A DNA stretch of 64,000 nucleotides from UBA10649 sp963700255 (lineage in GTDB: Bacteria; Actinomycetota; Actinomycetes; S36-B12). The notes under the pieces are model-generated. The model was not told where the DNA came from. It ran no database searches and saw only the letters and a list, made by a program, of their open reading frames with translations. The stretch lies in contig CAVOWW010000030.1 of NCBI GenBank assembly GCA_963700255.1, forward strand, positions 1-64,000, written 5' to 3'. Both the position numbers and the translations under genes were made by a program. Below, piece by piece: positions 42,085 to 49,954 of this stretch; within the stretch, counting starts at the first letter, position 1; the number at the start of each line of letters is the position of its first letter.

Positions 42085-42579
42085 ATGAAGGTGGCGGACG
42101 TCGGCAGCGTCATCCGCGCGTACCGCAAGGCATCCGGGGTCAGTCAGAAGGACCTCGCCGGGATGGTCGGAATCTCCCGCGCCACCCTCAACTACCTGGA
42201 GAGCGGTCGCGACATCGAGATCGGGGCGGGCAAGCTGCTTGCCCTGCTCGACCTGCTGGCCGTCCCCTTCTCGATGCCCACCGGCATCGATCGGAGGAAG
42301 GACGACGCGGTACTCGAAGTCGCGGCCCGCGCGGCGGCGGGGAAGAAGCTCCCCCGCTCGGTGGTGGTCGAAGCCCTGGCGACAGGCAGGGCGCCGGCAG
42401 GCTCGGAGCCTGCGCTGCGCAGCCTGCTCGACGACACGCCGGAACCCGCCATCCTCGCCATCGTGCGCGCGGTCGCAGCCGGCTCGGGCCAGCTGCCCAA
42501 GGCGGTCTGGAAGAACGGTCGGCTGCTCGCCAAGGCGGTGGGCTCGACACGGGCAGTGTGGCTGCACGACGGCCTGTGA
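42085..42579 (+). CDS. Xre-family HTH regulator
   Basis: A 164-aa protein with an N-terminal helix-turn-helix (VIRAYRKASGVSQKDLAGMVGISRATLNYLESGRDIEIG, residues 8-46) related to HipB-type antitoxins. An alpha-rich C-terminal half of unknown fold includes KLPRSVVVEALATG. No HipA kinase follows. The target is unknown; it is probably leaderless. The end of the gene is followed by 290 bp with only a possible 39-codon ORF. Confidence 0.82.
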   Translation: MKVADVGSVIRAYRKASGVSQKDLAGMVGISRATLNYLESGRDIEIGAGKLLALLDLLAVPFSMPTGIDRRKDDAVLEVAARAAAGKKLPRSVVVEALATGRAPAGSEPALRSLLDDTPEPAILAIVRAVAAGSGQLPKAVWKNGRLLAKAVGSTRAVWLHDGL

Positions 42580-42655
42580 CTGAAATACCTGACGTTTCCG
42601 ACACGCCATGTCAAGCAGACTGGACATTTCTCGAGGGTTGACGTACCTTGGCGGC

Positions 42656-42775
42656 ATGATGAGATCAGGCATGAGCCGAGTGGTGCACGGGATCGAGCGA
42701 TTCCTGGACCTGATGCCGGAGCCGCTCGTCCTCCGTGCGCTCGACGGACCGGATCGGGCTGAGAACCGCAGGTAG
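42656..42775 (+). CDS. Possible 39-residue protein
   Basis: A short ORF beginning MMRSGMSRVVHGIERFLDLMPEP, amphipathic and slightly basic. No ribosome site precedes it; a TTGACG at 42639 could be the -35 of a promoter too close for a leader. I rate it as doubtful. The rest of the gap 42580-42873 holds the regulatory sites before the M23 gene. Confidence 0.2.
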   Translation: MMRSGMSRVVHGIERFLDLMPEPLVLRALDGPDRAENRR

Positions 42776-42803
42776 CCCGCCCGGACCGCGGGTGGACCCC
42801 TCC

Positions 42804-42839
42804 ATAACATTCGGGTAACGTCGGCGGGACCAAAGTCCC
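42804..42839 (+). promoter_or_regulatory. Direct-repeat box and hairpin before the M23 peptidase gene
   Basis: ATAACA (42804-42809) and GTAACG (42815-42820) are direct repeats 11 bp apart, similar to MtrA boxes that control cell-wall hydrolase genes in actinobacteria. A GGGAC-CAAA-GTCCC hairpin follows (42826-42839). The assignment to MtrA is inference from this resemblance and the target gene type. Confidence 0.35.
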
Positions 42840-42873
42840 AGCCGCCCTCGCGTGGCCGTGCCACGGAGGTTGC

Positions 42874-43503
42874 ATGACCCGCTCGTTCCTCGCGCTCGTC
42901 ACCACCGTCGGCCTCCTCGCGACGGGTGCGATCGTCCCCCTCTCCGCACACGCGGCACCGGATCCGGGCACGCGCGTGTGCCCCACCGAGGACTTCTGGG
43001 TGGGTGCCGGCTGGGGCGCCGATCGCGGCAAGCGCCAGCACCTCGGCATCGACCTCGGTGGCCGGCGCGGCACCCCGATCTACGCGATCGAGGACGGAGT
43101 CATCGACCGGACCAAGCTGCAGAGCAACGGCGCGCTGCAGATCGTCATGCGTGGGCGCAGCGGCTCGAAGTTCTACTACGGGCACATGGACAAGGTCCTC
43201 ATCAAGGGCGGCCAGCGGGTCCAGGCCGGTGACGTGATCGGCCTGATGGGCGACACCGGCTCACCGGGCTCGGTGCACCTGCACTTCGAGTACTGGCGGA
43301 GCGGCGGGGAATCCGCAGCCGTGGACCCCGAGGAGCTCATCTCCTCGGTCTGCAGGATCGGCAAGAACGGCAAGGGCGACAGCCTCGACACGGCGACGCA
43401 GCCGGCAGCCACGCCGGACCCGGAGCCCGCGCCCAAGCCCGACCCGAAGCCGGCGTCCGCGCCGGTCGCCGGGGACATCGCCGGCGAGGTCTTCACCAAC
43501 TAG
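42874..43503 (+). CDS. Secreted M23-family peptidoglycan endopeptidase
   Basis: A 209-aa exported zinc endopeptidase (LytM/gametolysin type). Signal peptide to about residue 28 (PLSAHAA). The M23 domain (about 45-160) holds Zn ligands in HLGIDLGG (His and Asp) and HLHFEYW, with YYGHMD for the third catalytic His. The Pro/Lys/Asp-rich tail (PDPEPAPKPDPKPASAP) is probably a wall-spanning spacer. CACGGAGG precedes ATG 42874. It would cut cross-linking peptides of the wall. Confidence 0.92.
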   Translation: MTRSFLALVTTVGLLATGAIVPLSAHAAPDPGTRVCPTEDFWVGAGWGADRGKRQHLGIDLGGRRGTPIYAIEDGVIDRTKLQSNGALQIVMRGRSGSKFYYGHMDKVLIKGGQRVQAGDVIGLMGDTGSPGSVHLHFEYWRSGGESAAVDPEELISSVCRIGKNGKGDSLDTATQPAATPDPEPAPKPDPKPASAPVAGDIAGEVFTN

Positions 43504-43506
43504 TCC

Positions 43507-44346
43507 TCACGCGTCGAGCCGCACCTCGACGATGCGTGCCTCCTCGACGAAGCCGAGGCGCTCGTAGAGCCTGTTGTTCTCCGGTTTCGCAGCGTCGGCG
43601 AAGAGCATGACGATGTGGCAGCGGGGCACGAGCGCCGCGGCGACCGCGGCGGTGACGGCCGAGCCGTAGCCCCTGCCCCGAAGCCCGAGCGGGGTGTACA
43701 CCGGCCCGATCCGGCCCACCGCACCCATGGGCGTGGGCACCAGGGTCGCGTGTCCGGCCATGGACACCGGAACGCCGGCGTCCTCCCAGATCCACAGTGC
43801 GCCGCCGGCCACCTGCTCGACCACGGACTCCTCGATGCTGTGCGTGGGCAGTCCGGCGTCACGCGCGAAGGCGTGGTGCCACTCCAGCAGCAGCGGCCTG
43901 TCGTCGGAACGAGCGATCCGCACCGAGCCGGGGACTCCCCGTGGTGGACGGAGCGACGTCAGGACGCGCAGCACGTCGACCATGTCCGTCCGGGGGAGCC
44001 GGCCGGGGCCGGGAGCAATGCCGCGGACGACGGCCTTGACGGTCGCCTCCGGACCGTTCACTCCCGGGACGTCGGGATCCACCACGGCGATGTGGCGACC
44101 GAGCTCCTCAGCGGCGTCAGCAGGCATCGCCGACACGGCCAGGTTCCAGGGGGCGGTCCGCATGGCCATGCCGACGAGGCCGGTGTCGTCGTGCACCGTC
44201 AGCCACAGCTCGGAGTCATACGTGCGGTCGTTGACGACTGCGGTGGCCACCGACCCCATGATGTTGGTCAGCAGGGGATCCGCAGCCCGGAAGGCCTCGG
44301 TCGCGGCCAGGAACGCTGCCGCAGTGGAGTGACGCACGATGGTCAT
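43507..44346 (-). CDS. GNAT-family N-acetyltransferase
   Basis: A 279-aa protein. The C-terminal half is a GNAT domain: VGRIGPVYTPLGLRGRGYGSAVTAAV (the acetyl-CoA RGxGxG loop, here LRGRGYGSA), and PENNRLYERLGF with the NxxLY motif. The N-terminal half (about 1-130) is a second, degenerate GNAT-like region. The substrate is unknown. TAGCGT lies 5 nt before ATG 44346 on the complement, so it may be leaderless. It is convergent with the M23 gene, 3 bp away. Confidence 0.85.
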   Translation of the reverse strand: MTIVRHSTAAAFLAATEAFRAADPLLTNIMGSVATAVVNDRTYDSELWLTVHDDTGLVGMAMRTAPWNLAVSAMPADAAEELGRHIAVVDPDVPGVNGPEATVKAVVRGIAPGPGRLPRTDMVDVLRVLTSLRPPRGVPGSVRIARSDDRPLLLEWHHAFARDAGLPTHSIEESVVEQVAGGALWIWEDAGVPVSMAGHATLVPTPMGAVGRIGPVYTPLGLRGRGYGSAVTAAVAAALVPRCHIVMLFADAAKPENNRLYERLGFVEEARIVEVRLDA

Positions 44347-44412
44347 GGCTGACGCTATCCCGATCGATGTGGGTGATACTGACGGAAGACGTCACCGACG
44401 AGAGGACCGGAC

Positions 44413-44865
44413 ATGCGCTTCATCAGGACCATCGCGCTGGTGGCTACGGCGCTGATGCTGCCGCTACTGGCCGCATGCGGAGGCTCGTCCGCGGAATCGG
44501 CACCGACGGACGCAGTGTCCGGACCGGTGGGCGGCGCAGGGTTCGTCGGACCCGAATGGACGCTCGTCGCCGCCGCGGTGGACTCGGTCGACCTGTCCGC
44601 GTTCGGCATCACCATCGCGTTCACCGACACCGAGGTGAGCGGCATGTCGGGAGTCAACCGGTACGCGGGGGGCTTCACGTCGAGTCCTGAAGGGGCCATG
44701 GACTTCGGCCAGTTCGCCGTCACGGCGATGGCCGGACCCGATGACGCCATGCAGGCCGAGCAGGTGTACCTGGCGGCCCTCGACACTGTCACGGGCTACT
44801 CGGTCACCGATGCGGGCCTGTCGCTCTACGCCGGCGAGCAGGAGATCCTGGTCTACACGCAGTAG
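44413..44865 (+). CDS. META-domain lipoprotein
   Basis: A 150-aa lipoprotein: signal peptide ending in the lipobox LLAAC (Cys at about residue 21), then a META (HslJ-like) domain with WTLVAAAVDSVDL, TIAFTDTEVSGMSGVNRYAGGF and a MAGPDDAMQAEQVYLAALDTV helix. META proteins are linked to heat-shock or antibiotic tolerance, but the mechanism is unknown. GAGAGGAC lies upstream of ATG 44413. Confidence 0.85.
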   Translation: MRFIRTIALVATALMLPLLAACGGSSAESAPTDAVSGPVGGAGFVGPEWTLVAAAVDSVDLSAFGITIAFTDTEVSGMSGVNRYAGGFTSSPEGAMDFGQFAVTAMAGPDDAMQAEQVYLAALDTVTGYSVTDAGLSLYAGEQEILVYTQ

Positions 44866-44883
44866 CGGTCACCCCCGCCAACC

Positions 44884-45321
44884 TCAGGACGGCAGCTCCT
44901 GGAACAGGCAGTTCTCGTCGGCCATCGGCTTCGAGGTGAGGGTGAGGAGCCGGTAGCACGTCGGGAAGAAGAGGGATCCGTCCATCCCGAGAGAGCCGCG
45001 GAGGACGGTGCGCTGCCCCGGCTCGCCGTTCCAGACGAGCACGACCCGGTTCCCGTCGGCCGTCACCCGCGCCCGGACACGTGCGCCGGGGCTGCCGTCC
45101 TGGTCCTGGAACTGGAAGACCGCGACGTAGCCGGAGCCGACGGTTGCGGGCCGGAGCGTGAGCGCCCAGCCGAGCCCGTCCATCTTCAACGTGGCGGACT
45201 GCCAGCGACCGGAGAGGTCATCGGTGGGGCCCGTGTCCCCCGCGCTGGCGGTGGGGGCGGCCATGAGGGCGAGCGTGGCTGCGCACGCGGCAGAGGTCAG
45301 CAGGGCGATGACACGACGCAT
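44884..45321 (-). CDS. Secreted protein, unknown function
   Basis: A 145-aa exported protein: signal peptide to about residue 27 (PTASA), then a beta-rich lipocalin-like or DUF domain with LSGRWQSATLKMDGLGW and FFPTCYRLLTLTSKPMADENC. Two late Cys may form a disulfide. No family is assigned. ATG 45321 follows GGGAG; the longer frame to 45432 is non-coding in character. Confidence 0.7.
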   Translation of the reverse strand: MRRVIALLTSAACAATLALMAAPTASAGDTGPTDDLSGRWQSATLKMDGLGWALTLRPATVGSGYVAVFQFQDQDGSPGARVRARVTADGNRVVLVWNGEPGQRTVLRGSLGMDGSLFFPTCYRLLTLTSKPMADENCLFQELPS

Positions 45322-45398
45322 GAGCGCTCCCGGACTTCCCCAGCCCCCGGCCAATGGTGGTGGAAGGCTAGCGCCGTGCGCTGGCCTGCGGGGCGGAT

Positions 45399-45902
45399 TC
45401 AGCGAGCGTGCGGGGCCCGCACATGTGCCCACACCTGGAGATCGTGGAGGCCATCCCTGCGGGCCTGGGCCAGCCGGAGGGTCCCCTCGAGGACGTAGCC
45501 GGCCTTCGCGAGCGCGCGCTGCTCCGCGACGTTCTCGACGTCGGTTGATGCCTCCACGCGAACGGTGCCCGCGGCGTGCAGCTCCTCGGCGAGCAGGCGC
45601 TGCGCGACCGCGCCGATGCCACGGCCACGGTGCTCCTCGGCCAGGCCGATGCCGATGTTGAGCGCGCGGGAGCCGGGCGTGGGCCCGTACCAGACGGCAT
45701 GCGCCGACAGGCTGCCGACCGCGAGGGCCTGACCGGAGTCTTCGGTCACCTCGATGATCCAGCGCTGCAGGTCCATGTCCTTCGCCGCCGGGTCCATGTC
45801 GCCCCAGTCGTCCCAGGTGCTGGCGGCCGGCGGCTGCGGGTGGTCGAGACCGACGGCCCGGATCGACACCTCGCCCACGCCGTCGATGCGTGCGTCACTC
45901 AT
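45399..45902 (-). CDS. GNAT acetyltransferase, RimJ/RimL type
   Basis: A 167-aa single GNAT domain: ALNIGIGLAEEHRGRGIGAVAQRLLAEEL carries the acetyl-CoA RGRGIG loop, followed by TDVENVAEQRALAKAGYVLEGTLR as in N-terminal acetyltransferases RimJ/L. The substrate could be a ribosomal protein or small molecule. ATG 45902 is chosen because its upstream sequence (45903-45989) is the end of the photolyase gene. Confidence 0.83.
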   Translation of the reverse strand: MSDARIDGVGEVSIRAVGLDHPQPPAASTWDDWGDMDPAAKDMDLQRWIIEVTEDSGQALAVGSLSAHAVWYGPTPGSRALNIGIGLAEEHRGRGIGAVAQRLLAEELHAAGTVRVEASTDVENVAEQRALAKAGYVLEGTLRLAQARRDGLHDLQVWAHVRAPHAR

Positions 45903-45921
45903 GGGCCCACGCTCCCACAGC

Positions 45922-47421
45922 TCAGAGCGTGCCCGCGTCGAGACGGCTGAGGACCTCGGCGGCGCGGACCCGCACCTCCGGCAGGTCACTGAGCCGGTCG
46001 AGCCCGCGCACCTGCTGGGCCATCCGGGGGTTGCCCTCGAAGTGCGCGCGGTTCCGGTCCAGGAAGTCCCAGTACAGCGTCGTGAAGGGGCAGGCGTCCT
46101 CCCCGGTCCGCCGGCGCGGATCGAAGGCGCACGAGCCGCAGTAGCGGCCCATGCGCGAGATGTAGGCGCCGCCCGCGGCGTACGGCTTGGTCATCATGCG
46201 ACCGCCGTCAGCGTGGACGCCCATGCCGATGACGTTGGGCACCATGACCCAGTCCGCGGCATCGATGAAGACCCGCCTCATCCACGCCAGGAAGGCGGAC
46301 GGCGAGATGCCGGCGATGAGGGCGAGGTTCGCGAGCACCATGAGGCGAGGGATGTGGTGGACCCAGCCGCGCCGATCGATGTCGTCCACGATGGATCCGA
46401 CGCAGGCCATCGACGTCGTCCCCGGGTCGGTGAGGGCAGCGGGCATGTCACGCGTCGCGCCGAGGACGTTCTCGCGGCGGTACTCGTCGCCGAAGTGCCA
46501 GTAGAGGCCGTTGACGTACTCGCGCCAGCCGATGACCTGGCGGATGAACCCCTCGCAGGACTCCATGGGAATGCTGCCATCGGCATGCTTGGCCAGGACC
46601 GCCTCGACGACCTCCTGGGGATGCAGCAGGCCGAGGTTCAAGTAGGGGCTCAGCAGGGAGTGGTTCGCCGACCAGGTGTCCGCCGGCATCGCGTCCTCGT
46701 AGGGGCCGAAGCCAGCGAGCGAATGATCGACGAAGTGACCCAGCTGGCGAAGGGCGCCGGCTCGCGTCGTCGCCCAGTCCCCGTGCGGTGCGGCGCCCAC
46801 GACGGGCAGGCCACGTCGCTCGATGTCCGCCCATGTGGCCTCGTCGATCGCATCGGGCTCATGGACGAGGACGGCGGGCCAGGGGTGTCCGCCCTTGGGC
46901 GGTGGCAGGCGGTTGTCCGAGTCGAAGCTCCATCGACCGCCGACGGGACGGTCATCGTCCATCAGGATGCCCAGGCGTCGGCGTTGCCAGCGGTAGAACG
47001 CATCCATGCGCAGGCTCGGCTGGCCAGCAGCCCATGCGGCGAAGGCTGGGCGCGAGGTGAGGAACAGGTCGTTGGGAACGAGCTCGACTCCTGCCCGTTG
47101 CCACGCCGCGTACTGGGCGTGCGACCCCGGCTCCGCTGACACCACGGCCTCGGGGTGGTGCATGTCGCGGAACCGGTCGATCGCGTCGACAGTCGTCTCC
47201 GCGCGGACGTGATGGACGGTGAACCCTTCCGCCTGCAGGTCGGACCGGAAGTGCGCGGCGGACGACAGCAGCAGGAAGAGGCGCTGCGCATGCCACGGGC
47301 GCGAGCGGAGCATGCTCTCGCTCTCGACCATGAGGATCTCGTGCGTGTCCGGCCGGGCGGTGCGCATCGCGCCATGCGTTCGGCTCAGCTGGTCGTACGG
47401 GACGAGGACGACCGCGCTCAC
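45922..47421 (-). CDS. Cryptochrome/photolyase, FeS-BCP type
   Basis: A 499-aa flavoprotein of the iron-sulfur bacterial cryptochrome/(6-4) photolyase group (PhrB/CryPro). The N-terminal antenna domain starts LVPYDQLSRTHG. The FAD domain contains VNGLYWHFGDEYR, FLAWMRRVFIDAADWVMVPNVIGMGVHADGG, and a Cys cluster region (YCGSCAFDPRRRTGEDACPFTTLYWDFL) holding the [4Fe-4S] ligands. It repairs UV-induced (6-4) lesions or senses light. GTG 47421 follows TAGCGT by 7 nt on the complement. Confidence 0.92.
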   Translation of the reverse strand: MSAVVLVPYDQLSRTHGAMRTARPDTHEILMVESESMLRSRPWHAQRLFLLLSSAAHFRSDLQAEGFTVHHVRAETTVDAIDRFRDMHHPEAVVSAEPGSHAQYAAWQRAGVELVPNDLFLTSRPAFAAWAAGQPSLRMDAFYRWQRRRLGILMDDDRPVGGRWSFDSDNRLPPPKGGHPWPAVLVHEPDAIDEATWADIERRGLPVVGAAPHGDWATTRAGALRQLGHFVDHSLAGFGPYEDAMPADTWSANHSLLSPYLNLGLLHPQEVVEAVLAKHADGSIPMESCEGFIRQVIGWREYVNGLYWHFGDEYRRENVLGATRDMPAALTDPGTTSMACVGSIVDDIDRRGWVHHIPRLMVLANLALIAGISPSAFLAWMRRVFIDAADWVMVPNVIGMGVHADGGRMMTKPYAAGGAYISRMGRYCGSCAFDPRRRTGEDACPFTTLYWDFLDRNRAHFEGNPRMAQQVRGLDRLSDLPEVRVRAAEVLSRLDAGTL

Positions 47422-47470
47422 CCCGGTGACGCTAGTGGCAGCGGCGCGCCCACGCAGGCCGGCCGGCTCC

Positions 47471-47476
47471 TATGCT
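47471..47476 (+). promoter_or_regulatory. -10 element TATGCT for leaderless tandem GNAT gene
   Basis: TATGCT, 6 nt, ATG 47483. Confidence 0.55.
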
Positions 47477-47482
47477 CGCCGC

Positions 47483-48442
47483 ATGCAGGGGATCGTCCGC
47501 GCGTTGCGGAGCGATGACGCCGTCGACGTGGCGGTGGTCTTCGCAGCGAGCCGCCGCGCGGCGATGCCCTGGCTCCCGGTCCTGCACACGCCGGACGAGG
47601 ACGTCGCGTTCTTCACCTCGGAGGTCGAGTCGTCCTCGGGCTGGGGCGTGTTCGAGGACGGTCGACTCGTCGGCTTCGCGCTCCTGCGCGACGGGTGGCT
47701 CAACCATCTCTACGTGCAGCCCGACTGCCGCGGGAGGGGCGTGGGGTCGGTGCTCCTGGCACGTGTCCTCGAGGGCGCCCCCTCAGAGGTCGACCTGTGG
47801 GCCTTCGCGCGCAACCACGCAGCTCTGGCGTTCTACGCGCACCACGGGTTCGCGGAGGTCGAGCGCACCGACGGGTCGGCGAACGAGGAGAGGGAGCCGG
47901 ACGTCCGGATGCGGTACTCCTCGCGTGGAGGGGTCCGCGCCGCCCGTGCGGAGGATGCGGAGGCGCTGGCGCGGGTGCACGTGCGGAGCTGGCGGGCCGG
48001 CTACCGCGGCCTCGTCGGCGACGCCCATCTCGCCGGACTTGACGTGGGTGAGCGTGCCCAGCTCTGGCGCGACCGGCTCCGGACCGGCGGGCCCGGCGCC
48101 GTGACCTACGTCGTGACGTCGGGAGCCGACCTCGTGGGATTCGCCAGCGTCGGGCCCGTGCGCGACGAGGACCTGGCCCGCGAGCAGCAGCACTGGGCGG
48201 AGGTGTACGCGCTGTACGTGGACCCCGACTCCTGGCGGGGCGGGGTCGGCACTGCCCTGTGGCGAGCCGTCGAGGCCGGCTGGGGGGAGGAGGTCGTGGC
48301 CGTGGCCGTCTGGGTCCTTCGGGACAACATCCGGGCGAGGTCCTTCTACGGCGCGCACGGACTCGCTCCGGACGGGGCGGAGCGTCCCATCGTCATCGGC
48401 GACCGGACGCTGGTGGAGGTGCGCCTGGCCCGGTGGCGCTGA
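47483..48442 (+). CDS. Tandem GNAT-domain acetyltransferase
   Basis: A 319-aa fusion of two GNAT domains. The first (about 1-150) has LNHLYVQPDCRGRGVGSVLLARVL and NHAALAFYAHHGF. The second (about 155-319) has EVYALYVDPDSWRGGVGTALWRAV and NIRARSFYGAHGLAPDG. Both keep the acetyl-CoA loop and the late N/R-x-x-x-F-Y motif, so both may be active. The substrate is unknown. It is probably leaderless. It is the last gene before the SpeD-like/LuxI-like locus. Confidence 0.85.
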   Translation: MQGIVRALRSDDAVDVAVVFAASRRAAMPWLPVLHTPDEDVAFFTSEVESSSGWGVFEDGRLVGFALLRDGWLNHLYVQPDCRGRGVGSVLLARVLEGAPSEVDLWAFARNHAALAFYAHHGFAEVERTDGSANEEREPDVRMRYSSRGGVRAARAEDAEALARVHVRSWRAGYRGLVGDAHLAGLDVGERAQLWRDRLRTGGPGAVTYVVTSGADLVGFASVGPVRDEDLAREQQHWAEVYALYVDPDSWRGGVGTALWRAVEAGWGEEVVAVAVWVLRDNIRARSFYGAHGLAPDGAERPIVIGDRTLVEVRLARWR

Positions 48443-48484
48443 CGGGTGGAGCACCCCTTCGACTCTGAGGAAAGCCACGGAAGG

Positions 48485-48574
48485 GTGTGAGAAAGCGCGG
48501 ATACCCATGAGAAACTTCCGACACGCCGCAATTCAACTACCCCACATGCCCCTTCCGTGACTACTGTGTGAGAG
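48485..48574 (+). promoter_or_regulatory. Upstream region of the SpeD-like gene with TGAGAA repeats
   Basis: GTGTGAGAAAG (48485-48495) and CATGAGAAAC (48506-48515) are direct repeats exactly 20 bp apart (two helical turns). TGTGTGAGAG (48565-48574) is a third, weaker copy beside a TACTGT -10 candidate (48562-48567) that has no good -35. This fits an activator-dependent promoter. Confidence 0.45.
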
Positions 48575-48643
48575 CACCATCCTGGCTACTTCCCCCGAGA
48601 GGTCCGCTTGCCGGGCCTCGAGTTGCCGAACGGAGTCCCACCC

Positions 48644-49021
48644 ATGACCGCTGAAGTGCCGGTCCTGCACGCCAACGGGATGGTCGACCTCGCCCCCGAG
48701 ATCCTCCGGCAGCGGCTGGTCGTGGAGGGCCTGGTCAGCGCCCCGATCTCCGCGTCGCAGATCGAGGCCTACCTGTCCGAGCTCTCGGGAGTACTGGGCA
48801 TGGTCACGCTCCTCCAGCCGGTCACGCACCAGTCGGACACCTACGGGTGGGCTGGCTGGATCCATTGGGAGACCTCGGGCGCGCACTTCTACGGGTGGGA
48901 CCAGCCTCGGCTGTTCTTCAGCGTGGACATCTACACCTGCAAGGCCTTCTCGGCCCGGAGCGCGGTGGACTTCACCCAGCGATTCTTTGCCGCGACGGAA
49001 GTGTCGTACAAGGAGTTCTGA
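48644..49021 (+). CDS. S-adenosylmethionine decarboxylase-like (SpeD-family) protein
   Basis: A 125-aa SpeD-fold protein (start ATG 48644 with GGAG upstream; TTG 48608 is also possible). SpeD cleaves itself before a Ser to form a pyruvoyl cofactor. The segment ETSGAHFYGWDQPRLFFSVDIYTC aligns with the T. maritima enzyme: S78 corresponds to pyruvoyl Ser63 and C99 to acid Cys83. The Glu before Ser is Thr77 and the processing His68 position is aromatic, with a His (H81) shifted. It may self-process differently or use another amino acid; some SpeD homologues have become ornithine or arginine decarboxylases. It is followed by the synthase-like gene 170 bp downstream. Confidence 0.75.
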   Translation: MTAEVPVLHANGMVDLAPEILRQRLVVEGLVSAPISASQIEAYLSELSGVLGMVTLLQPVTHQSDTYGWAGWIHWETSGAHFYGWDQPRLFFSVDIYTCKAFSARSAVDFTQRFFAATEVSYKEF

Positions 49022-49055
49022 GGTCCCAAGACCCCCTTCTTGTCACTCCCGTAAC

Positions 49056-49135
49056 TTACATACGTGTAACTTTTCGACAGCCAAATTGTTCGAGCATCAC
49101 GCTGCTCTCTCGCTATTCTCACATCTTTCTCACGG
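49056..49135 (+). promoter_or_regulatory. Intergenic control region before the LuxI-like gene
   Basis: The 170-bp gap is AT-richer than its surroundings. It holds TTACA-TACG-TGTAA (49056-49069) and two TTCTCAC direct repeats 11 bp apart (49116-49122 and 49127-49133). The latter are the reverse complement of the GTGAGAA motif before the SpeD-like gene. TTCTCA with TATCGT 17 bp on (49139-49144) could be the promoter. Confidence 0.4.
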
Positions 49136-49190
49136 TTCTATCGTCTGTCTCGAGCCGCTGTTCGCCGGCCAGCACACGAGGAGAATCGAC

Positions 49191-49925
49191 ATGAATGCAC
49201 TGCTGAACCTGCACTTCGACGTCCGGGATGACGTGCTCGATTCGGCCCGACAGTGCGAGGAGGACGTCTTCCTCCAGGCCTTCGGCAACACGCGGAACCA
49301 GCTCGAAGAGGAGTACGGACCGTACAATGACCAGTCAGTGTTTGTGGCTGTTTCGGACGACGAGGGGCATGTCGTCGGGGCCTGTCGGCTGATCACGCCG
49401 GGTTCCGCGGGGCTCAAGACGCTCAATGACGTGAGCCGCGAACCGTGGGGTGTCGAGGGACTCCGCTCCGCTGTCGCGGCCGGCATCGACCCCGAGAACG
49501 CATGGGACGTCGCCACCCTCGGGGTGCGCCGCGACTACCGCGGCAGCAAGATGATGGTCGCCATCTCCCTCTACCACGCGATCGTGGTGTCCACCCGGGT
49601 GAACGAGATCGGCTCCATCACCGCCATCCTCGACGACCAGATTCGCCGGATCCTCACCGCAGCGGACTTCATCATGCCCTCGCTCCCTGGCACCCGGACC
49701 GCTGAGTACCTGGGCTCGCCGGCAAGTACCCCGGTGTACGGGCACTGCGCCGGGATGCTCGATGCCCAGCGCCGGATGAACCCCGATGCCTACCGCCTGA
49801 TGTCCCTCGGCATCGGTCTCGACGGCATCTCGATCCCGGAGCAGTCCGCGTTCGAACTGCAGACGCGCGTCGGCTCCGTGCCGACGGTCGTCCAGCCCGT
49901 CAGGGCGAGCGAGGCAGCGGCCTAG
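49191..49925 (+). CDS. LuxI/FeeM-like GNAT-fold synthase
   Basis: A 244-aa protein. Residues 20-75 have the autoinducer-synthase pattern: an N-terminal amphipathic part, EEEYGPYNDQSVFVAV (compare E-x-D-x-Y-D then the valine-rich strand of LuxI), DDEGHVVGACRLITP (compare GCxRLLPT). WDVATLGVRRDYRGSKMMVAISLYHAIV (105-132) is the GNAT core. The C-terminal half (about 135-215) may bind the acyl chain. LuxI uses S-adenosylmethionine and acyl-ACP; FeeM makes N-acyl amino acids. The acceptor here is unknown. GAGGAG precedes ATG 49191. Pairing with a SpeD-like gene suggests an N-acylated amine product. Confidence 0.65.
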   Translation: MNALLNLHFDVRDDVLDSARQCEEDVFLQAFGNTRNQLEEEYGPYNDQSVFVAVSDDEGHVVGACRLITPGSAGLKTLNDVSREPWGVEGLRSAVAAGIDPENAWDVATLGVRRDYRGSKMMVAISLYHAIVVSTRVNEIGSITAILDDQIRRILTAADFIMPSLPGTRTAEYLGSPASTPVYGHCAGMLDAQRRMNPDAYRLMSLGIGLDGISIPEQSAFELQTRVGSVPTVVQPVRASEAAA

Positions 49926-49954
49926 TCTCGCCAGGGCCTCGCTCTGCACCTAGG

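Noticed and set aside
42656..42775. 39-codon ORF as a confident small protein
   Set aside because: No ribosome site, no leaderless -10 at 6 nt and no homology evidence; kept only as a low-confidence entry.
48507..48560. 17-codon ORF (MRNFRHAAIQLPHMPLP) upstream of the SpeD-like gene as a possible regulatory leader peptide
   Set aside because: It has no ribosome site and its ATG lies upstream of the best -10 candidate, so it would probably not be transcribed.
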